A stretch of DNA of 64,000 nucleotides from Virgibacillus siamensis (GCF_900162695.1 NZ_FUIH01000007.1:806001-870000); one strand, 5' to 3'; counted from the first letter of the stretch, positions 24,194-33,492 are shown. The notes: generated from the letters alone by a model not told the origin. A program made the numbers and translations.

Positions 24194-25402
24194 ATGAGTA
24201 AACCAAAAATAGTTGTGTTGGGCGCTGGTTACGCCGGCTTAATGACAACAAGACGTCTTACGCAGAAACTCGGCCCGGAAGAAGCTGAAATTGTTCTTGT
24301 AAACAAACATAATTACCACTATGAAACAACATGGCTTCATGAAGTTGCTGCAGGTACACGCAACCAGAATCAGGCTCGTACGATGATTAGTGATGTCATT
24401 AATCCAAATCGTGTCAGCCTTATTTATGACGAGGTTGTTGAAGTGAAGAAAGATGATAATCGTGTTGTTTTGAAAAACAGTGATATTACATATGATTACC
24501 TTGTTATTTCACTCGGATTTGAAACCAACACATTTGGCATTAAGGGTATGGAAAAAAATGCATTTTCCATTACTGATATTAATTCCAGCCGCATGATTCG
24601 CGAACATATTGAATATCAATTTGCCAAATACAGCACGGCTGCCAAAAAGAATGATGATGATTTGACAATTCTTGTAGGCGGCGGCGGATTCACCGGCATC
24701 GAATTTGTTGGTGAACTTACTGAAAAAGTTCCCGAGCTTTGTAAGAAATATGATATTGACCGCAGTAAGGCACGCATCATCAATGTGGAAGCAGCTCCTC
24801 GGATTCTTCCAGGATTTAACGATGATCTTGTTGCATATGCGAAAAAATCATTGCAGGACCGCGGTGTTGAAATCAGGGAAGGTGCAAAGATTTCCGAATG
24901 TAAAAAGAGCAGCTTTGTCATTGGTGACGAAGGTGAAGAAATCAAAGCTGGCACAATTGTTTGGACAGGCGGTGTAACAGGAAGTTCTGTACTGAGCAAA
25001 TCCGGTTTCGAGATTACAAAAGGTAAAGTTACGGTTGATTCTGACCTGCGCGCACCGGGCGAAAATAACATCTTTATTATTGGTGACTGTGCCTGGGTCA
25101 TGAATAAAGAAGAAGGACGTCCATTCCCGCCAACTGCACAGGCGGCAATCCAGCATGCTGATACATGCTCATCAAACCTGAAAGCACTGCTGCACGGCGG
25201 ACCGCTTGAAGAATTTATATTTGATAATAAAGGTACGGTTGCTTCCCTTGGTTCCAAGGATGCAATGGGTACGGTATTTGATGACCATCTGCTTTATGGA
25301 AAACAGGCTTCTGCCATGAAAAAGGTCATTGACAACCGTTCTCTGTTCTTGCTTGGCGGACCGAAGCTTGTCCTTAAAAAAGGTAAACTGCGCTTGCTTT
25401 AA
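24194..25402 (+). CDS. Type II NADH dehydrogenase (NAD(P)/FAD-dependent oxidoreductase)
   Basis: 402-residue flavoprotein that passes electrons from NADH to menaquinone without proton pumping. The FAD dinucleotide fold is KIVVLGAGYAGLMTTRRL at the N-terminus; the NADH fold is LVGGGGFTGIEFVGEL (about 160-175); the second FAD contact is NIFIIGDCAW, followed by PPTAQAAIQHA. The C-terminal part is the membrane-binding region with a basic amphipathic end (PKLVLKKGKLRLL). The start at 24194 follows GAGGAAGGTGG. It fits the Ndh/YumB group and would feed the Qox oxidase at the left end of the window. Confidence 0.92.
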   Translation: MSKPKIVVLGAGYAGLMTTRRLTQKLGPEEAEIVLVNKHNYHYETTWLHEVAAGTRNQNQARTMISDVINPNRVSLIYDEVVEVKKDDNRVVLKNSDITYDYLVISLGFETNTFGIKGMEKNAFSITDINSSRMIREHIEYQFAKYSTAAKKNDDDLTILVGGGGFTGIEFVGELTEKVPELCKKYDIDRSKARIINVEAAPRILPGFNDDLVAYAKKSLQDRGVEIREGAKISECKKSSFVIGDEGEEIKAGTIVWTGGVTGSSVLSKSGFEITKGKVTVDSDLRAPGENNIFIIGDCAWVMNKEEGRPFPPTAQAAIQHADTCSSNLKALLHGGPLEEFIFDNKGTVASLGSKDAMGTVFDDHLLYGKQASAMKKVIDNRSLFLLGGPKLVLKKGKLRLL

Positions 25403-25423
25403 TTAATGAGGAGGGACATTCTT

Positions 25424-25525
25424 ATGAAAAATGGAATTCTACTGGTATTTTTGCTTACACTTGCATCACTTGCAGGTTATAGAGCAGCAACAACATGTCT
25501 TGAGGAAACAAGAGACTTTCGTTAA
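25424..25525 (+). CDS. Small hypothetical protein (33 aa) after the NADH dehydrogenase
   Basis: 33 residues: MKNGILLVFLLTLASLAGYRAATT forms a signal-like or membrane segment, followed by CLEETRDFR. A strong GAGGAGGG precedes the ATG, 22 bases after the dehydrogenase stop, so co-transcription is likely. I do not recognise the family. Confidence 0.65.
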   Translation: MKNGILLVFLLTLASLAGYRAATTCLEETRDFR

Positions 25526-25536
25526 AAATAATCACA

Positions 25537-25570
25537 ACCATCCCGCTTTAATCGGCAGGGTGGTTTTTTT
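25537..25570 (+). terminator. Terminator after the NADH dehydrogenase operon
   Basis: ACCATCC-GC and GC-GGGTGGT arms with TTTTTTT. Confidence 0.8.
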
Positions 25571-25647
25571 ATGCAGCGGATGTGATTAGTATCACTGTTT
25601 CTGCAATACGTAAGCAGTATGATGAAGGTAATAAAGGAGGGGTTTCA

Positions 25648-25899
25648 GTGAGCATGGGACTTATCTTATTACTTGTAGTATTATTTGCTGCTGCCTTATT
25701 CGGGACGTTATTTGTTTTTAAACAGGAAGAGAAAAAAATGAAGCGATATGAGGAAGAAGGGGATACGGTTGAAGATCAATTAAGACGGTCACACGAATAT
25801 GAGACGGTTTCCCTGAAATCAAACGTGTCGCTTCAGGTTGCAATTTATGCTGTTACCATCGTGCTATCACTTGTTGTATTTGCATTTTATATTTTTTAA
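25648..25899 (+). CDS. Hypothetical membrane protein (83 aa)
   Basis: 83 residues with an N-terminal membrane span (LILLLVVLFAAALFGTLFVF), a charged middle (KQEEKKMKRYEEEGDTVEDQLRRSHEYE) and a second C-terminal span. GTG start at 25648 is seven bases from an AGGAGG; an ATG two codons later is also possible. Family not recognised; both ends would face the same side of the membrane. Confidence 0.75.
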   Translation: MSMGLILLLVVLFAAALFGTLFVFKQEEKKMKRYEEEGDTVEDQLRRSHEYETVSLKSNVSLQVAIYAVTIVLSLVVFAFYIF

Positions 25900-25953
25900 G
25901 AAGCTACATTTTTTCTGCTAAATATCGAATACTACGGACAGGAGGTGGTTTTA

Positions 25954-26775
25954 ATGAAAACCGTCATCTTGTCTTTTATTTATGCGTCCATGGTTTTGGT
26001 TAACAGTGACGGTGATGCTGTTGATGAACTCGATAGGGATGATTATAAACTGTCCTATTTGGATGAGTTGTTCATAAATGAAGCAAAATTGAAACTGGAA
26101 ATGAATATTCTTGAGGAAAAAGTCCATAAGAATCCTGTCAATGCAAAATTGGATGATAACGGTGAAATAATTCCGGAGAAACCCGGAAAGCGGTTGAACA
26201 GATATAAATTCCGAAGATATTTTATGAACTACTTTTACACCGGACAAAGAATGAAAAAAGAATTGCCCGTCGAGAAAGTGTTTCCAAGAGTTGACAGTGA
26301 GTTGCTTGCGGAAATTAAAGAACAGAAAATCGGTGATTATGTGACGTTCTTCAAGCCGTCCAATAAAGAACGATCGCATAATATTGATCTTGCTGCCGAA
26401 GCGATTGATAATCATGTTGTATTCCCGGGTGAAACATTTTCATTTAATAAAGTGGTTGGAAAACGTACGAAGGAAAAAGGATATAAACGTGCACCGGTTA
26501 TTGTGAGGGGAGAGCTTTCGGAAGATATTGGCGGAGGGATATGTCAGGTGTCATCAACCCTGTTTAACGCAGTCGATTTGAAAGGAATTGAAATTACGGA
26601 ACGGTATTCACACAGCAGGCGTGTGCCATATGTACCATCTGGTCGTGATGCGACAGTGAGCTGGTATGGACCTGATTTTGAATTCAAAAATACGTATAAC
26701 CAGGCACTCCTGATCCGAGCATCCTCGAAAAATGGAAGGATGCAGGTAAGCATCTATTCATCCGATGCTTTATGA
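25954..26775 (+). CDS. VanW family protein
   Basis: 273 residues. The C-terminal VanW domain is plain: FPGETFSFNKVVGKRTKEKGY, then GGGICQVSSTLFNA and ERYSHSRRVPYVPSGRDATV. The N-terminus has a short hydrophobic segment (TVILSFIYASMVLV) that may be a signal or anchor, so it may act at the cell wall. VanW domain proteins occur in vancomycin-resistance clusters and widely in spore formers; their biochemical activity is uncertain. The ATG at 25954 is chosen because AGGAGGTGG lies just upstream. No van genes are near, so a resistance role is not suggested. Confidence 0.88.
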   Translation: MKTVILSFIYASMVLVNSDGDAVDELDRDDYKLSYLDELFINEAKLKLEMNILEEKVHKNPVNAKLDDNGEIIPEKPGKRLNRYKFRRYFMNYFYTGQRMKKELPVEKVFPRVDSELLAEIKEQKIGDYVTFFKPSNKERSHNIDLAAEAIDNHVVFPGETFSFNKVVGKRTKEKGYKRAPVIVRGELSEDIGGGICQVSSTLFNAVDLKGIEITERYSHSRRVPYVPSGRDATVSWYGPDFEFKNTYNQALLIRASSKNGRMQVSIYSSDAL

Positions 26776-27120
26776 ATCAATCCTGCATCCATCTTCTTTA
26801 CATTGATTAATTGGAATAATGTTTCGGTTGGCAGCCACTTTGTCGTAAATAAGATCGCCAAGACCTAACCATTTTCCAATGTATAGAACGGGCAGAGCCA
26901 ACCATAACACCGGCAGCACTTTGCTGATTTGCAGAACCGCATCAAACCCCTGGTACCAAATACCTTTATGAAGAACATGCAAATATTCCTCCATTGCCGC
27001 CGGATAATCGTCCAAGGACCGGAACGAATTAAAAGTAAGCTGGTTCTGCCAGTCGAATTTTTTCCAGACTTTAGATGTTTGTGTACACAGCTTGCAGAAG
27101 CTGTCATAAAAAATAATCAT
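26770..27120 (-). CDS. DCC family thiol-disulfide oxidoreductase-like protein (DUF393/YuxK)
   Basis: 116 residues with the N-terminal motif IIFYDSFCKLCTQT (D-x-x-C-x-x-C), the signature of the DCC/DUF393 family, and a central membrane-like segment (VLPVLWLALPVLYIGKWLG). It is distantly thioredoxin-like; the partner is unknown. ATG at 27120 is ten bases from AGGAG; a GTG at 27129 is closer than usual. It overlaps the end of the VanW gene by six bases, convergently. Confidence 0.85.
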   Translation of the reverse strand: MIIFYDSFCKLCTQTSKVWKKFDWQNQLTFNSFRSLDDYPAAMEEYLHVLHKGIWYQGFDAVLQISKVLPVLWLALPVLYIGKWLGLGDLIYDKVAANRNIIPINQCKEDGCRIDS

Positions 27121-27266
27121 AGTTACCACGCTCCTATGTACAATATTCCCGCAAATAACAATTATGAATCCCTCTTATCCCGTTTCTCTTTATTTTAACA
27201 TGATAGTTGTTTAAATTCAGGATGATGTCGTGTGAACACTCTTCAGTTAGACGAGATAATAACCTC

Positions 27267-27315
27267 TTGACAGTTGTGCAGTTTGTCAGTATGATTATCA
27301 TTGAGAATGAGAATC
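27267..27315 (+). promoter_or_regulatory. Promoter with Fur box for the iron transporter
   Basis: TTGACA (27267-27272), 17 bases, TATGAT (27290-27295). Overlapping and just downstream is TGATTATCATTGAGAATGAGAATC (given here as position 27292-27315), which follows the Fur 7-1-7 pattern. Iron repression of the downstream transporter is expected. Confidence 0.75.
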
Positions 27316-27391
27316 TATATCAATTAGAGGTACATAATAATAAGCAGTTGGGATATGATTTATCCTGGATTGCAGAATAGGAGCTGAATGG

Positions 27392-28384
27392 ATGAAGAAA
27401 GTGATTATTATTTCGTTTGTTCTCGTATTATCATTTTTAGCTGCCTGCAGCGACGGGGGAGAGAACGCTCAGGAGAGTGAGAGCAGCGGTAAGTATGACA
27501 GCCGTTCCATAACCATTGAGGATGCAATGGGCAAACAAACGATTGAAGGAACACCGAAGAAAATTGTTGCACTGGAATGGTCCTACGCGGAAAACCTCCT
27601 GGCACTTGGTATCCAGCCGGCCGGTGTAGCCGATTTGGACGGTTTTCATCAATGGGTGAACATTGAGAAGGAATTTGATGATAGTGTAAAAGATGTCGGT
27701 ACTCGTCAGGAGCCTAACCTGGAAGCGATATCCCGATTGAATCCGGATCTGATAATCGCGGTGAAATTCCGTCACGAACAATATTTGGACAAATTGAAAA
27801 AAATTGCACCGGTTGTTACGTTTGCACCATATAGTAAAAAGGCAGCGGACAATCATTTTCAACATATGACCAATGAGTTTAAAACGCTTGCCAAAATCGC
27901 GGGAAAACAGGAAGAAGCAAAACAAGCACTTACAGATATGAATACATTTATTGAGCAGCAAAAAAAACGGGTAGCGGATGCGGGTTTGAATGGCGAAAAA
28001 TATGTGGCTGCACAGGCTTTCACCGCACAGAACACACCGACAATCCGAATATTTACTGATAATTCAATGGTTGCACAAATCATGAATAAACTTGGATTTA
28101 AAAATGCCTATGAATCGGATAAAACAGAGATATACGGGTATACGCAGGCCGGAGTCGAAGCATTGCAGACATTCCAGAATGAAAACCTTCAATTCCTGTA
28201 TATCGTTCAGAATCAGGATAATATCTTTGAAAATCAGCTGAAAGGCAATCCGGTATGGGAAAACCTGAGTTTTGTGAAAAACGGTAATACCCACAAACTT
28301 CCGGGTGATACATGGACATTCGGTGGTGTCTTATCTGCTCAAGTTTTGGCAGAACAATTAGCTAATGCAATGGTAAAAGAGTGA
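27392..28384 (+). CDS. Iron-siderophore ABC transporter substrate-binding lipoprotein
   Basis: 330 residues. The signal peptide ends in the lipobox FLAACSD (Cys at about residue 20), so the mature protein is a lipid-anchored binding protein outside the membrane. The PBP class III fold is shown by IEDAMGKQTIEGTPKKIVALEWSYAENLLALGIQPAGVAD and LEAISRLNPDLIIA. It is close in style to the ferric-citrate/hydroxamate group (FecB, YfmC, FhuD). It is preceded by a Fur-type promoter and overlaps the permease gene. The siderophore cannot be told from sequence. Confidence 0.92.
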   Translation: MKKVIIISFVLVLSFLAACSDGGENAQESESSGKYDSRSITIEDAMGKQTIEGTPKKIVALEWSYAENLLALGIQPAGVADLDGFHQWVNIEKEFDDSVKDVGTRQEPNLEAISRLNPDLIIAVKFRHEQYLDKLKKIAPVVTFAPYSKKAADNHFQHMTNEFKTLAKIAGKQEEAKQALTDMNTFIEQQKKRVADAGLNGEKYVAAQAFTAQNTPTIRIFTDNSMVAQIMNKLGFKNAYESDKTEIYGYTQAGVEALQTFQNENLQFLYIVQNQDNIFENQLKGNPVWENLSFVKNGNTHKLPGDTWTFGGVLSAQVLAEQLANAMVKE

Positions 28385-30414
28385 TTGATATGAATAGTAC
28401 CTTGCGCGGAACATTGGTTGCGGTTCTTACCTTTGGTGGGGGAGCCGCGCTTTTGTGCATATTGATGTTTATACATATTAATCAGGGGAGTGTTTCGATT
28501 CCGGCGGCAACGGTGATTGACGCCATTTTCTCTCCGGAAAATAATCTGCAGCATCATACTATTCGCATGTTACGTCTGCCTCGTGCAACGATGGGAATTG
28601 TAGCGGGTGGGGCACTTGCTGTTGCCGGGGCTGTACTGCAGACAGTAACGAAGAACCCGCTTTCTTCAGCAAGCACACTTGGGATACATTCCGGTACATA
28701 TTTCGCTGTCGTATGTTGTACAGTCTTTTTTCCAGCACTTTTGGCTGGGAACGGAATCGTGGCTGCTTTTGTCGGGGGAATTGCAACATTTTTGATCGTG
28801 TTTATCCTGTCTGGAGGAAGAAATGCCAAACCGGTTCGCATGGTCTTGGCAGGAATGATTGTTACATTCTTATTTTCTTCCCTGACAAGTGTATTGCAAA
28901 TCTTTTATGAAAATGAAACGGCTGGCTTGTTTCTATGGGGATCGGGAACACTGATTCAAAATGACTGGAGTGGTGTGAAATTTTCATTGCCGATTGTGAC
29001 TGCCGGTTTTGTTGTTATCCTGCTAATGTCATTTAAATTGGATACACTCACATTGGGCGATGATGTCGCAACAGCACTAGGTCAGAATGTGAACGTTGTG
29101 AAATTCATTACTGTTATAGCAGCTGTATTGCTGACGTCGGTTACAGTGAGTGTGGCGGGTCCTATCGGCTTTATTGGTCTTGTCGCTCCGCATCTTATTA
29201 AGTTAATCGGCTACCAAAAACATTTACCTTTATTGATTGCTTCATTTATCTGGGGCGGTAATGTTTTGCTGTTCGCAGATATCCTGGCTCGGATAATTGA
29301 CCCATCATTTTCCGAACTGCCGGTTGGTGCCATTACTGCGCTTATAGGTGCACCATGGCTGATTTATCTTGTATTGCGAATGCGAAAAACAAGATATGGG
29401 GAAGAAAATACAACTGTAATGGCGGGGAAATCAGTTGGCGGGTTGTCACTTAAGCTTGTCATGCCAGTTTCGATTGTTATTATTCTTTTAACACTATTTA
29501 TAAGCATGGCATCTGGTAATTATGGCTTTGAACCGGTCTTGCTGTGGAATACACTTTTCGGAGAATCGAATGAATTCATGCGTGATCTTGTACTGGATTT
29601 GCGATTGCCGCGTGCACTGGTTGCTTTGTTTGCAGGAATGGTCCTTGCCGTAAGTGGTCTGATCTTTCAAGGCGTACTTCGTAATCCGCTTGCCGATCCA
29701 TCCGTAATCGGGATCACTTCCGGTGCGGGTGTTGGGGCATTACTGACAATGTACGTCTTTGGTGTTTCAGCCTTCTGGACTCCGATCGGTGCAATGATTG
29801 GTTCCTTTGTATTCTTTTTGTTTGTGATGTTTCTTGCTGTACGCGCACAGTTCCAGCCAACCATTCTGGCGCTGTTGGGGATTGGTGTGTCAGCATTTGG
29901 ATCAGCGATTATCCAGATTCTCGTTGTCCAGGCAGATTTAGGTGTGGCATCAGCGTTAACTTGGCTGTCAGGTTCTACGTACGCAAGGGGCTGGTCTGAA
30001 ATGTTTAATTTTTTGATTTGGCCGGTTGTCATCTTATTCCCGGTTTTATTAATGCGGATTCGGATCCTTGATACACTCTCGCTTGGGGATGATACAGCAA
30101 AAGGACTGGGACTGAAAGTGATGTCAGCTCGATTTCAGTTGGCATTAATTGCGACACTGCTCGCGGCATGCAGTGTGGCTGCCGTTGGATCGGTTGGTTT
30201 TGTGGGGCTGATTGCGCCACATCTGTCCAGGTTGCTGGTCGGTCCTTCCAATCAGCGTTTGCTGCCAGTTACAATTCTGGTCGGAGGTGCATTGTTAGTT
30301 GTGGCGGATGTCTTGAGCAGAACGCTGCTTGCACCGAATGAAATCCCATCCGGCATACTCGTCGCCGTCATTGGTGCACCATATTTTCTATGGCTGATGA
30401 AAAAGAGAGCGTAA
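28381..30414 (+). CDS. Double-length FecCD-type iron transporter permease (FhuB-like fusion)
   Basis: 677 residues made of two FecCD permease domains in tandem (about 10-335 and 345-677). Each carries the family signature: LRLPRATMGIVAGGALAVAGAVLQ with GPIGFIGLVAPH in the first, and LRLPRALVALFAGMVLAVSGLIFQ with GSVGFVGLIAPHLSRLL in the second. Most FecCD permeases are single domain (about 330 aa); the fused form is known from FhuB. Start is GTG 28381, overlapping the binding-protein stop, or ATG 28390. No ATPase gene follows; the next gene is convergent aconitase. An ATPase from another locus (FhuC/YusV type) must energise it. Confidence 0.92.
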   Translation: MIDMNSTLRGTLVAVLTFGGGAALLCILMFIHINQGSVSIPAATVIDAIFSPENNLQHHTIRMLRLPRATMGIVAGGALAVAGAVLQTVTKNPLSSASTLGIHSGTYFAVVCCTVFFPALLAGNGIVAAFVGGIATFLIVFILSGGRNAKPVRMVLAGMIVTFLFSSLTSVLQIFYENETAGLFLWGSGTLIQNDWSGVKFSLPIVTAGFVVILLMSFKLDTLTLGDDVATALGQNVNVVKFITVIAAVLLTSVTVSVAGPIGFIGLVAPHLIKLIGYQKHLPLLIASFIWGGNVLLFADILARIIDPSFSELPVGAITALIGAPWLIYLVLRMRKTRYGEENTTVMAGKSVGGLSLKLVMPVSIVIILLTLFISMASGNYGFEPVLLWNTLFGESNEFMRDLVLDLRLPRALVALFAGMVLAVSGLIFQGVLRNPLADPSVIGITSGAGVGALLTMYVFGVSAFWTPIGAMIGSFVFFLFVMFLAVRAQFQPTILALLGIGVSAFGSAIIQILVVQADLGVASALTWLSGSTYARGWSEMFNFLIWPVVILFPVLLMRIRILDTLSLGDDTAKGLGLKVMSARFQLALIATLLAACSVAAVGSVGFVGLIAPHLSRLLVGPSNQRLLPVTILVGGALLVVADVLSRTLLAPNEIPSGILVAVIGAPYFLWLMKKRA

Positions 30415-30475
30415 TAGGGATGGTGGTATACTTGTTCTCCGCGCGTGACGAAGTGGGATATAGATTTTTTGGAAG

Positions 30476-30606
30476 GTTGATAAATGAATACTCAGGGTTG
30501 ATTCTTAAGCTTTAATGGTTGATTCCCTGTAGATCAAGGTTGATATCTGACTTTAATGGTTGATTTTCAACTCATGACGGTCGATATTTACCGGTGGAAA
30601 GTCGAT
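30476..30606. repeat. Phased array of a GTTGAT word every 20-21 bp
   Basis: GTTGAT, usually as GGTTGAT, occurs at 30476, 30497, 30518, 30539 and 30559, then GTCGAT at 30580 and 30601: steps of 21, 21, 21, 20, 21 and 21 bases. The bases between vary. It fills the space between the convergent permease and aconitase genes. Confidence 0.75.
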
Positions 30607-30644
30607 AGAAGGTATTTTCGGAAAACGCAGCACTGGGAATTTTT

Positions 30645-30677
30645 AAAAAACGTGTGCCCCCAAATGGGAGCGCACGT
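30645..30677 (-). terminator. Terminator of the aconitase gene
   Basis: ACGTGTGC-CCC and GGG-GCGCACGT arms; on the minus strand the stem is followed by a T-run. Confidence 0.8.
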
Positions 30678-30679
30678 AC

Positions 30680-32623
30680 TTAGTTATTTTTAATCCAGTT
30701 AATTAGTCCGCCCTGCAGCAGAATGTCTTTCTGTCGTGGTGACAGATTGTGTTCAACTGTAATTGTTTCTCCTTTTCCTATAAGGGAAACTTCCATCTTG
30801 TTACTGTTGTTTTTAAGTTGTTCATGTAAATTATCCAGCTTTAACGTGTCGCCGTCTGATAATTTTTCATAATCTTCTTCTTGGGAAAATGTCAGTGGCA
30901 GCACACCGAAATTCACCAGGTTCTGCCAGTGGATTCGGGCATAGTCCTTAACCAATGCCAATCGCAATCCGAGGTATCGCGGTGCCAATGCTGCGTGCTC
31001 CCGGCTTGATCCTTGGCCATAGTTAAATCCGCCGACAACGGCATGACCGCCATTATCTTTTGTTTCTTTTGCACGCTGGACATATCCGGTATCGACACCT
31101 TCGAAAGTGAACTCACTGATTGCCGGAAGATTGCTTCGATATGGGAGTACGCGTGCCCCGCCTGCTAAAATTTCATCGGTGGAAATATTGTCACCGACCT
31201 TTAAAACAATTGGGACTTCCAGGGTGTCCGGCAAGTCGCCCATTGCCGGAATGGATACAATGTTTGGCCCTTTTACAAGTTCAACGGCCTTCGCCTTCTC
31301 CAGCGGCAGTGGTTTCTCCAGTATATTTTCCTCCACATTTGGATCAGCAGGATCTTTTACCTTAGGATATTTAAAATCAACAGTCTGTGGATCGGTTATT
31401 TTACCATAAAGTGCAGAGACAGCTGCTGTTTCCGGACTGGACAGAAAAACACTGTCTTCTTTGGTTCCGGATCTGCCGGGGAAGTTTCGTGGTGTTGTCC
31501 GCAGACTGTTACGTCCCGAGGCGGGTGCCTGCCCCATACCAATACAACCGTTACAACCTGCTTGGTGGAGTCGTGCCCCGGCTTGTAACAGGCTGGCAAT
31601 ATGCAATTCTTTTACCAGATTAGTCAGCATTTGTCTTGATGTAGGGTTAATATCATAGGATACACCATTAGCGACTTTTTTATCTTTTACAATTTCTGCT
31701 GCAACAGCAAAATCCCGATATCCAGGGTTAGCAGATGAGCCGATGTATGACTGATAAATTGGGGTTCCGGCGATTTCGCGTACAGGAACAACATTGCCTG
31801 GGCTGGATGGTTTTGCGATTAAAGGTTCCAACTCAGATAAATTGATTTCGTCATGCAAATCATAGGTTGCACCTTCGTCCGGCCTTAGTTCAATCCAATC
31901 TTCTTCACGATTTTGTGAAGCTAAAAACCGTTTCACCTCTTTATCAGACGGAAAAACAGTCGCAGTTGCTCCAAGTTCAGCGCCCATATTGGCAATTACG
32001 TGACGATCCATGGCTGAAAGCTGATCAAGACCTGGGCCGTAATATTCGATAATCTTTCCTACACCGCCTTTCACATCATGTCTGCGGAGCATTTCCAGGA
32101 TAACATCCTTTGCGCTGACCCAGTCCGGCAGTTTTCCGGTTAGTTTAACTCCCATAATTTCGGGCATCTTGATGTAGAAAGGTTCACCGGCAATCGCCAT
32201 AGCCACATCAATTCCGCCGGCACCCATTGCAAGCATCCCCATACAGCCATTTGCACATGTATGGCTGTCTGAACCGAGCAATGTTTTACCAGGCGACGCT
32301 AGCCGCTGCATATGAACAGGGTGGCTGACACCATTTCCCGGACGGCTGTAATACAGTCCGAAGCGCTGTGCGGAACTTTCCAGAAATAAATGGTCATCCG
32401 GATTTTTATTGTCCTCCTGGATCAGGTTGTGGTCAACGTATTGTGCAGAGGCTTCTGTTTTGGCGCGTTCAAGATTCATTGCTTCCAGTTCAAGCATGAC
32501 CATGGTACCTGTGGCATCCTGTGTTAATGTTTGATCAATTTTTAGACTGATTTCTTCACCGGGCTCCATTTCACCGGACACGAGATGATCTTTGATTAAC
32601 TTTTTTGCAACGTTCAAAGCCAA
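30680..32623 (-). CDS. Aconitate hydratase, short (Aquifex-type) form
   Basis: 647 residues. The 4Fe-4S ligands are in SDSHTCANG (C123) and AGCNGCIGMG (C357 and C360). The C-terminal swivel domain follows after a linker (GDNISTDEILAGG, GGFNYGQGSSREHAALAPRYLG). The protein is much shorter than the about 900-residue CitB/AcnA of Bacillus and resembles the putative aconitase subgroup described as Aquifex type. It interconverts citrate and isocitrate; a second role in another hydro-lyase reaction cannot be excluded. The gene is monocistronic; a GAGGAG Shine-Dalgarno precedes the ATG. Confidence 0.9.
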   Translation of the reverse strand: MALNVAKKLIKDHLVSGEMEPGEEISLKIDQTLTQDATGTMVMLELEAMNLERAKTEASAQYVDHNLIQEDNKNPDDHLFLESSAQRFGLYYSRPGNGVSHPVHMQRLASPGKTLLGSDSHTCANGCMGMLAMGAGGIDVAMAIAGEPFYIKMPEIMGVKLTGKLPDWVSAKDVILEMLRRHDVKGGVGKIIEYYGPGLDQLSAMDRHVIANMGAELGATATVFPSDKEVKRFLASQNREEDWIELRPDEGATYDLHDEINLSELEPLIAKPSSPGNVVPVREIAGTPIYQSYIGSSANPGYRDFAVAAEIVKDKKVANGVSYDINPTSRQMLTNLVKELHIASLLQAGARLHQAGCNGCIGMGQAPASGRNSLRTTPRNFPGRSGTKEDSVFLSSPETAAVSALYGKITDPQTVDFKYPKVKDPADPNVEENILEKPLPLEKAKAVELVKGPNIVSIPAMGDLPDTLEVPIVLKVGDNISTDEILAGGARVLPYRSNLPAISEFTFEGVDTGYVQRAKETKDNGGHAVVGGFNYGQGSSREHAALAPRYLGLRLALVKDYARIHWQNLVNFGVLPLTFSQEEDYEKLSDGDTLKLDNLHEQLKNNSNKMEVSLIGKGETITVEHNLSPRQKDILLQGGLINWIKNN

Positions 32624-32690
32624 CTAAAACTCCTCCTCATTAGTTTATTGATTATGTGTATACAGGTCTTTACCCTTAAAAGAGGGGAGA

Positions 32691-32728
32691 CAAAACAAAA
32701 GAAGGGCGCCACTTGTTAGGGCGCCCTT
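32691..32728 (-). terminator. Terminator of the yceI-like gene
   Basis: AAGGGCGCC and GGGCGCCCTT arms with a nearly T-rich tail on the minus strand. Confidence 0.8.
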
Positions 32729-32741
32729 CCAAAGGTTTAGT

Positions 32742-33278
32742 TTATTCAGCTTTGTGTGCTTCAATTTCAAAATTGACTTTAACCTCATCACCAACAAGCA
32801 CGCCACCGGTTTCTACTGCTGCATTCCATGTAAGTCCGAATTCTTTTCGACTGAATTTAGCAGTGCCGCTGAAGCCTGCAACGGTATTACCACTCATCGG
32901 GTCTTTGCTTTGACCTTCAAATGTTACGTCAACTGAAACTGGTTTCGTAGTATCTTTGATTGTAAGGTCACCAGTTACGTCATAAAGGTTGTCTGATTTC
33001 TTCTTGATATCAGTAGCCTTAAAAGTGATTTTCGGGTACTTTTCCACTTCGAAAAAGTCACCAGAACGCAAGTGATCATCCCGGTCCTTATTACGGGTAT
33101 CGATACTTGCTGCATCGATAGTCAATTCAACTGTTGAGTCAGATAAATCATCCACATCAGCTTCGATTACTGCCTCAAAATCGTTAAATGCACCTTTCGC
33201 TTTAGAAATCATCATGTGCTTAATTTGAAATCCTAATTCACTATGGACTGTGTCAACATTATATGTTGTTTTTGCCAT
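32742..33278 (-). CDS. YceI family lipid-binding-like protein
   Basis: 178 residues of the YceI lipocalin-like fold: TTYNVDTVHSELGFQIKHMMISKAKGAFNDFE, then RDDHLRSGDFFEVEKYPKITFKAT and KFSRKEFGLTWNAAVETGGVLVGDEV, all strongly conserved. No signal peptide is seen, so it is cytoplasmic here, unlike the periplasmic Gram-negative proteins. The family binds isoprenoid-like ligands. The upstream dyad at 33303-33325 suggests repression by a MarR-type regulator, as known for quinone-responsive yceI genes in Firmicutes; this part is inference. Confidence 0.93.
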   Translation of the reverse strand: MAKTTYNVDTVHSELGFQIKHMMISKAKGAFNDFEAVIEADVDDLSDSTVELTIDAASIDTRNKDRDDHLRSGDFFEVEKYPKITFKATDIKKKSDNLYDVTGDLTIKDTTKPVSVDVTFEGQSKDPMSGNTVAGFSGTAKFSRKEFGLTWNAAVETGGVLVGDEVKVNFEIEAHKAE

Positions 33279-33302
33279 GTATATCCCTCCAAAAATGATT
33301 TA

Positions 33303-33325
33303 ATACTTACTTAATGTAACTAAGT
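33303..33325 (-). promoter_or_regulatory. Dyad operator upstream of the yceI-like gene
   Basis: TACTTACTTA and TAACTAAGTA are nine-of-ten inverted arms about a three-base centre, 25 bases before the start codon, in an AT-rich promoter region. The pattern is similar to sites of MarR/DUF24 regulators. Confidence 0.55.
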
Positions 33326-33492
33326 ATATTATTATAAATAGCTAATGTCAAGTAATTATAATAAAAAAATTTTGATTTCAAGATAGATTTTACCCGGTTA
33401 ACGTTAGGATTAAACAATACAGGCGTGCTATACTTATATATAAATACTTTGGCACAGGAAATTTCATCATTGAAAAAAAGAGGTAATCTGGT

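Noticed and set aside
25954..26775. Vancomycin resistance locus
   Set aside because: Only a VanW-domain protein is present; no vanHAX, vanRS or vanZ gene is near, and VanW proteins are common in spore formers.
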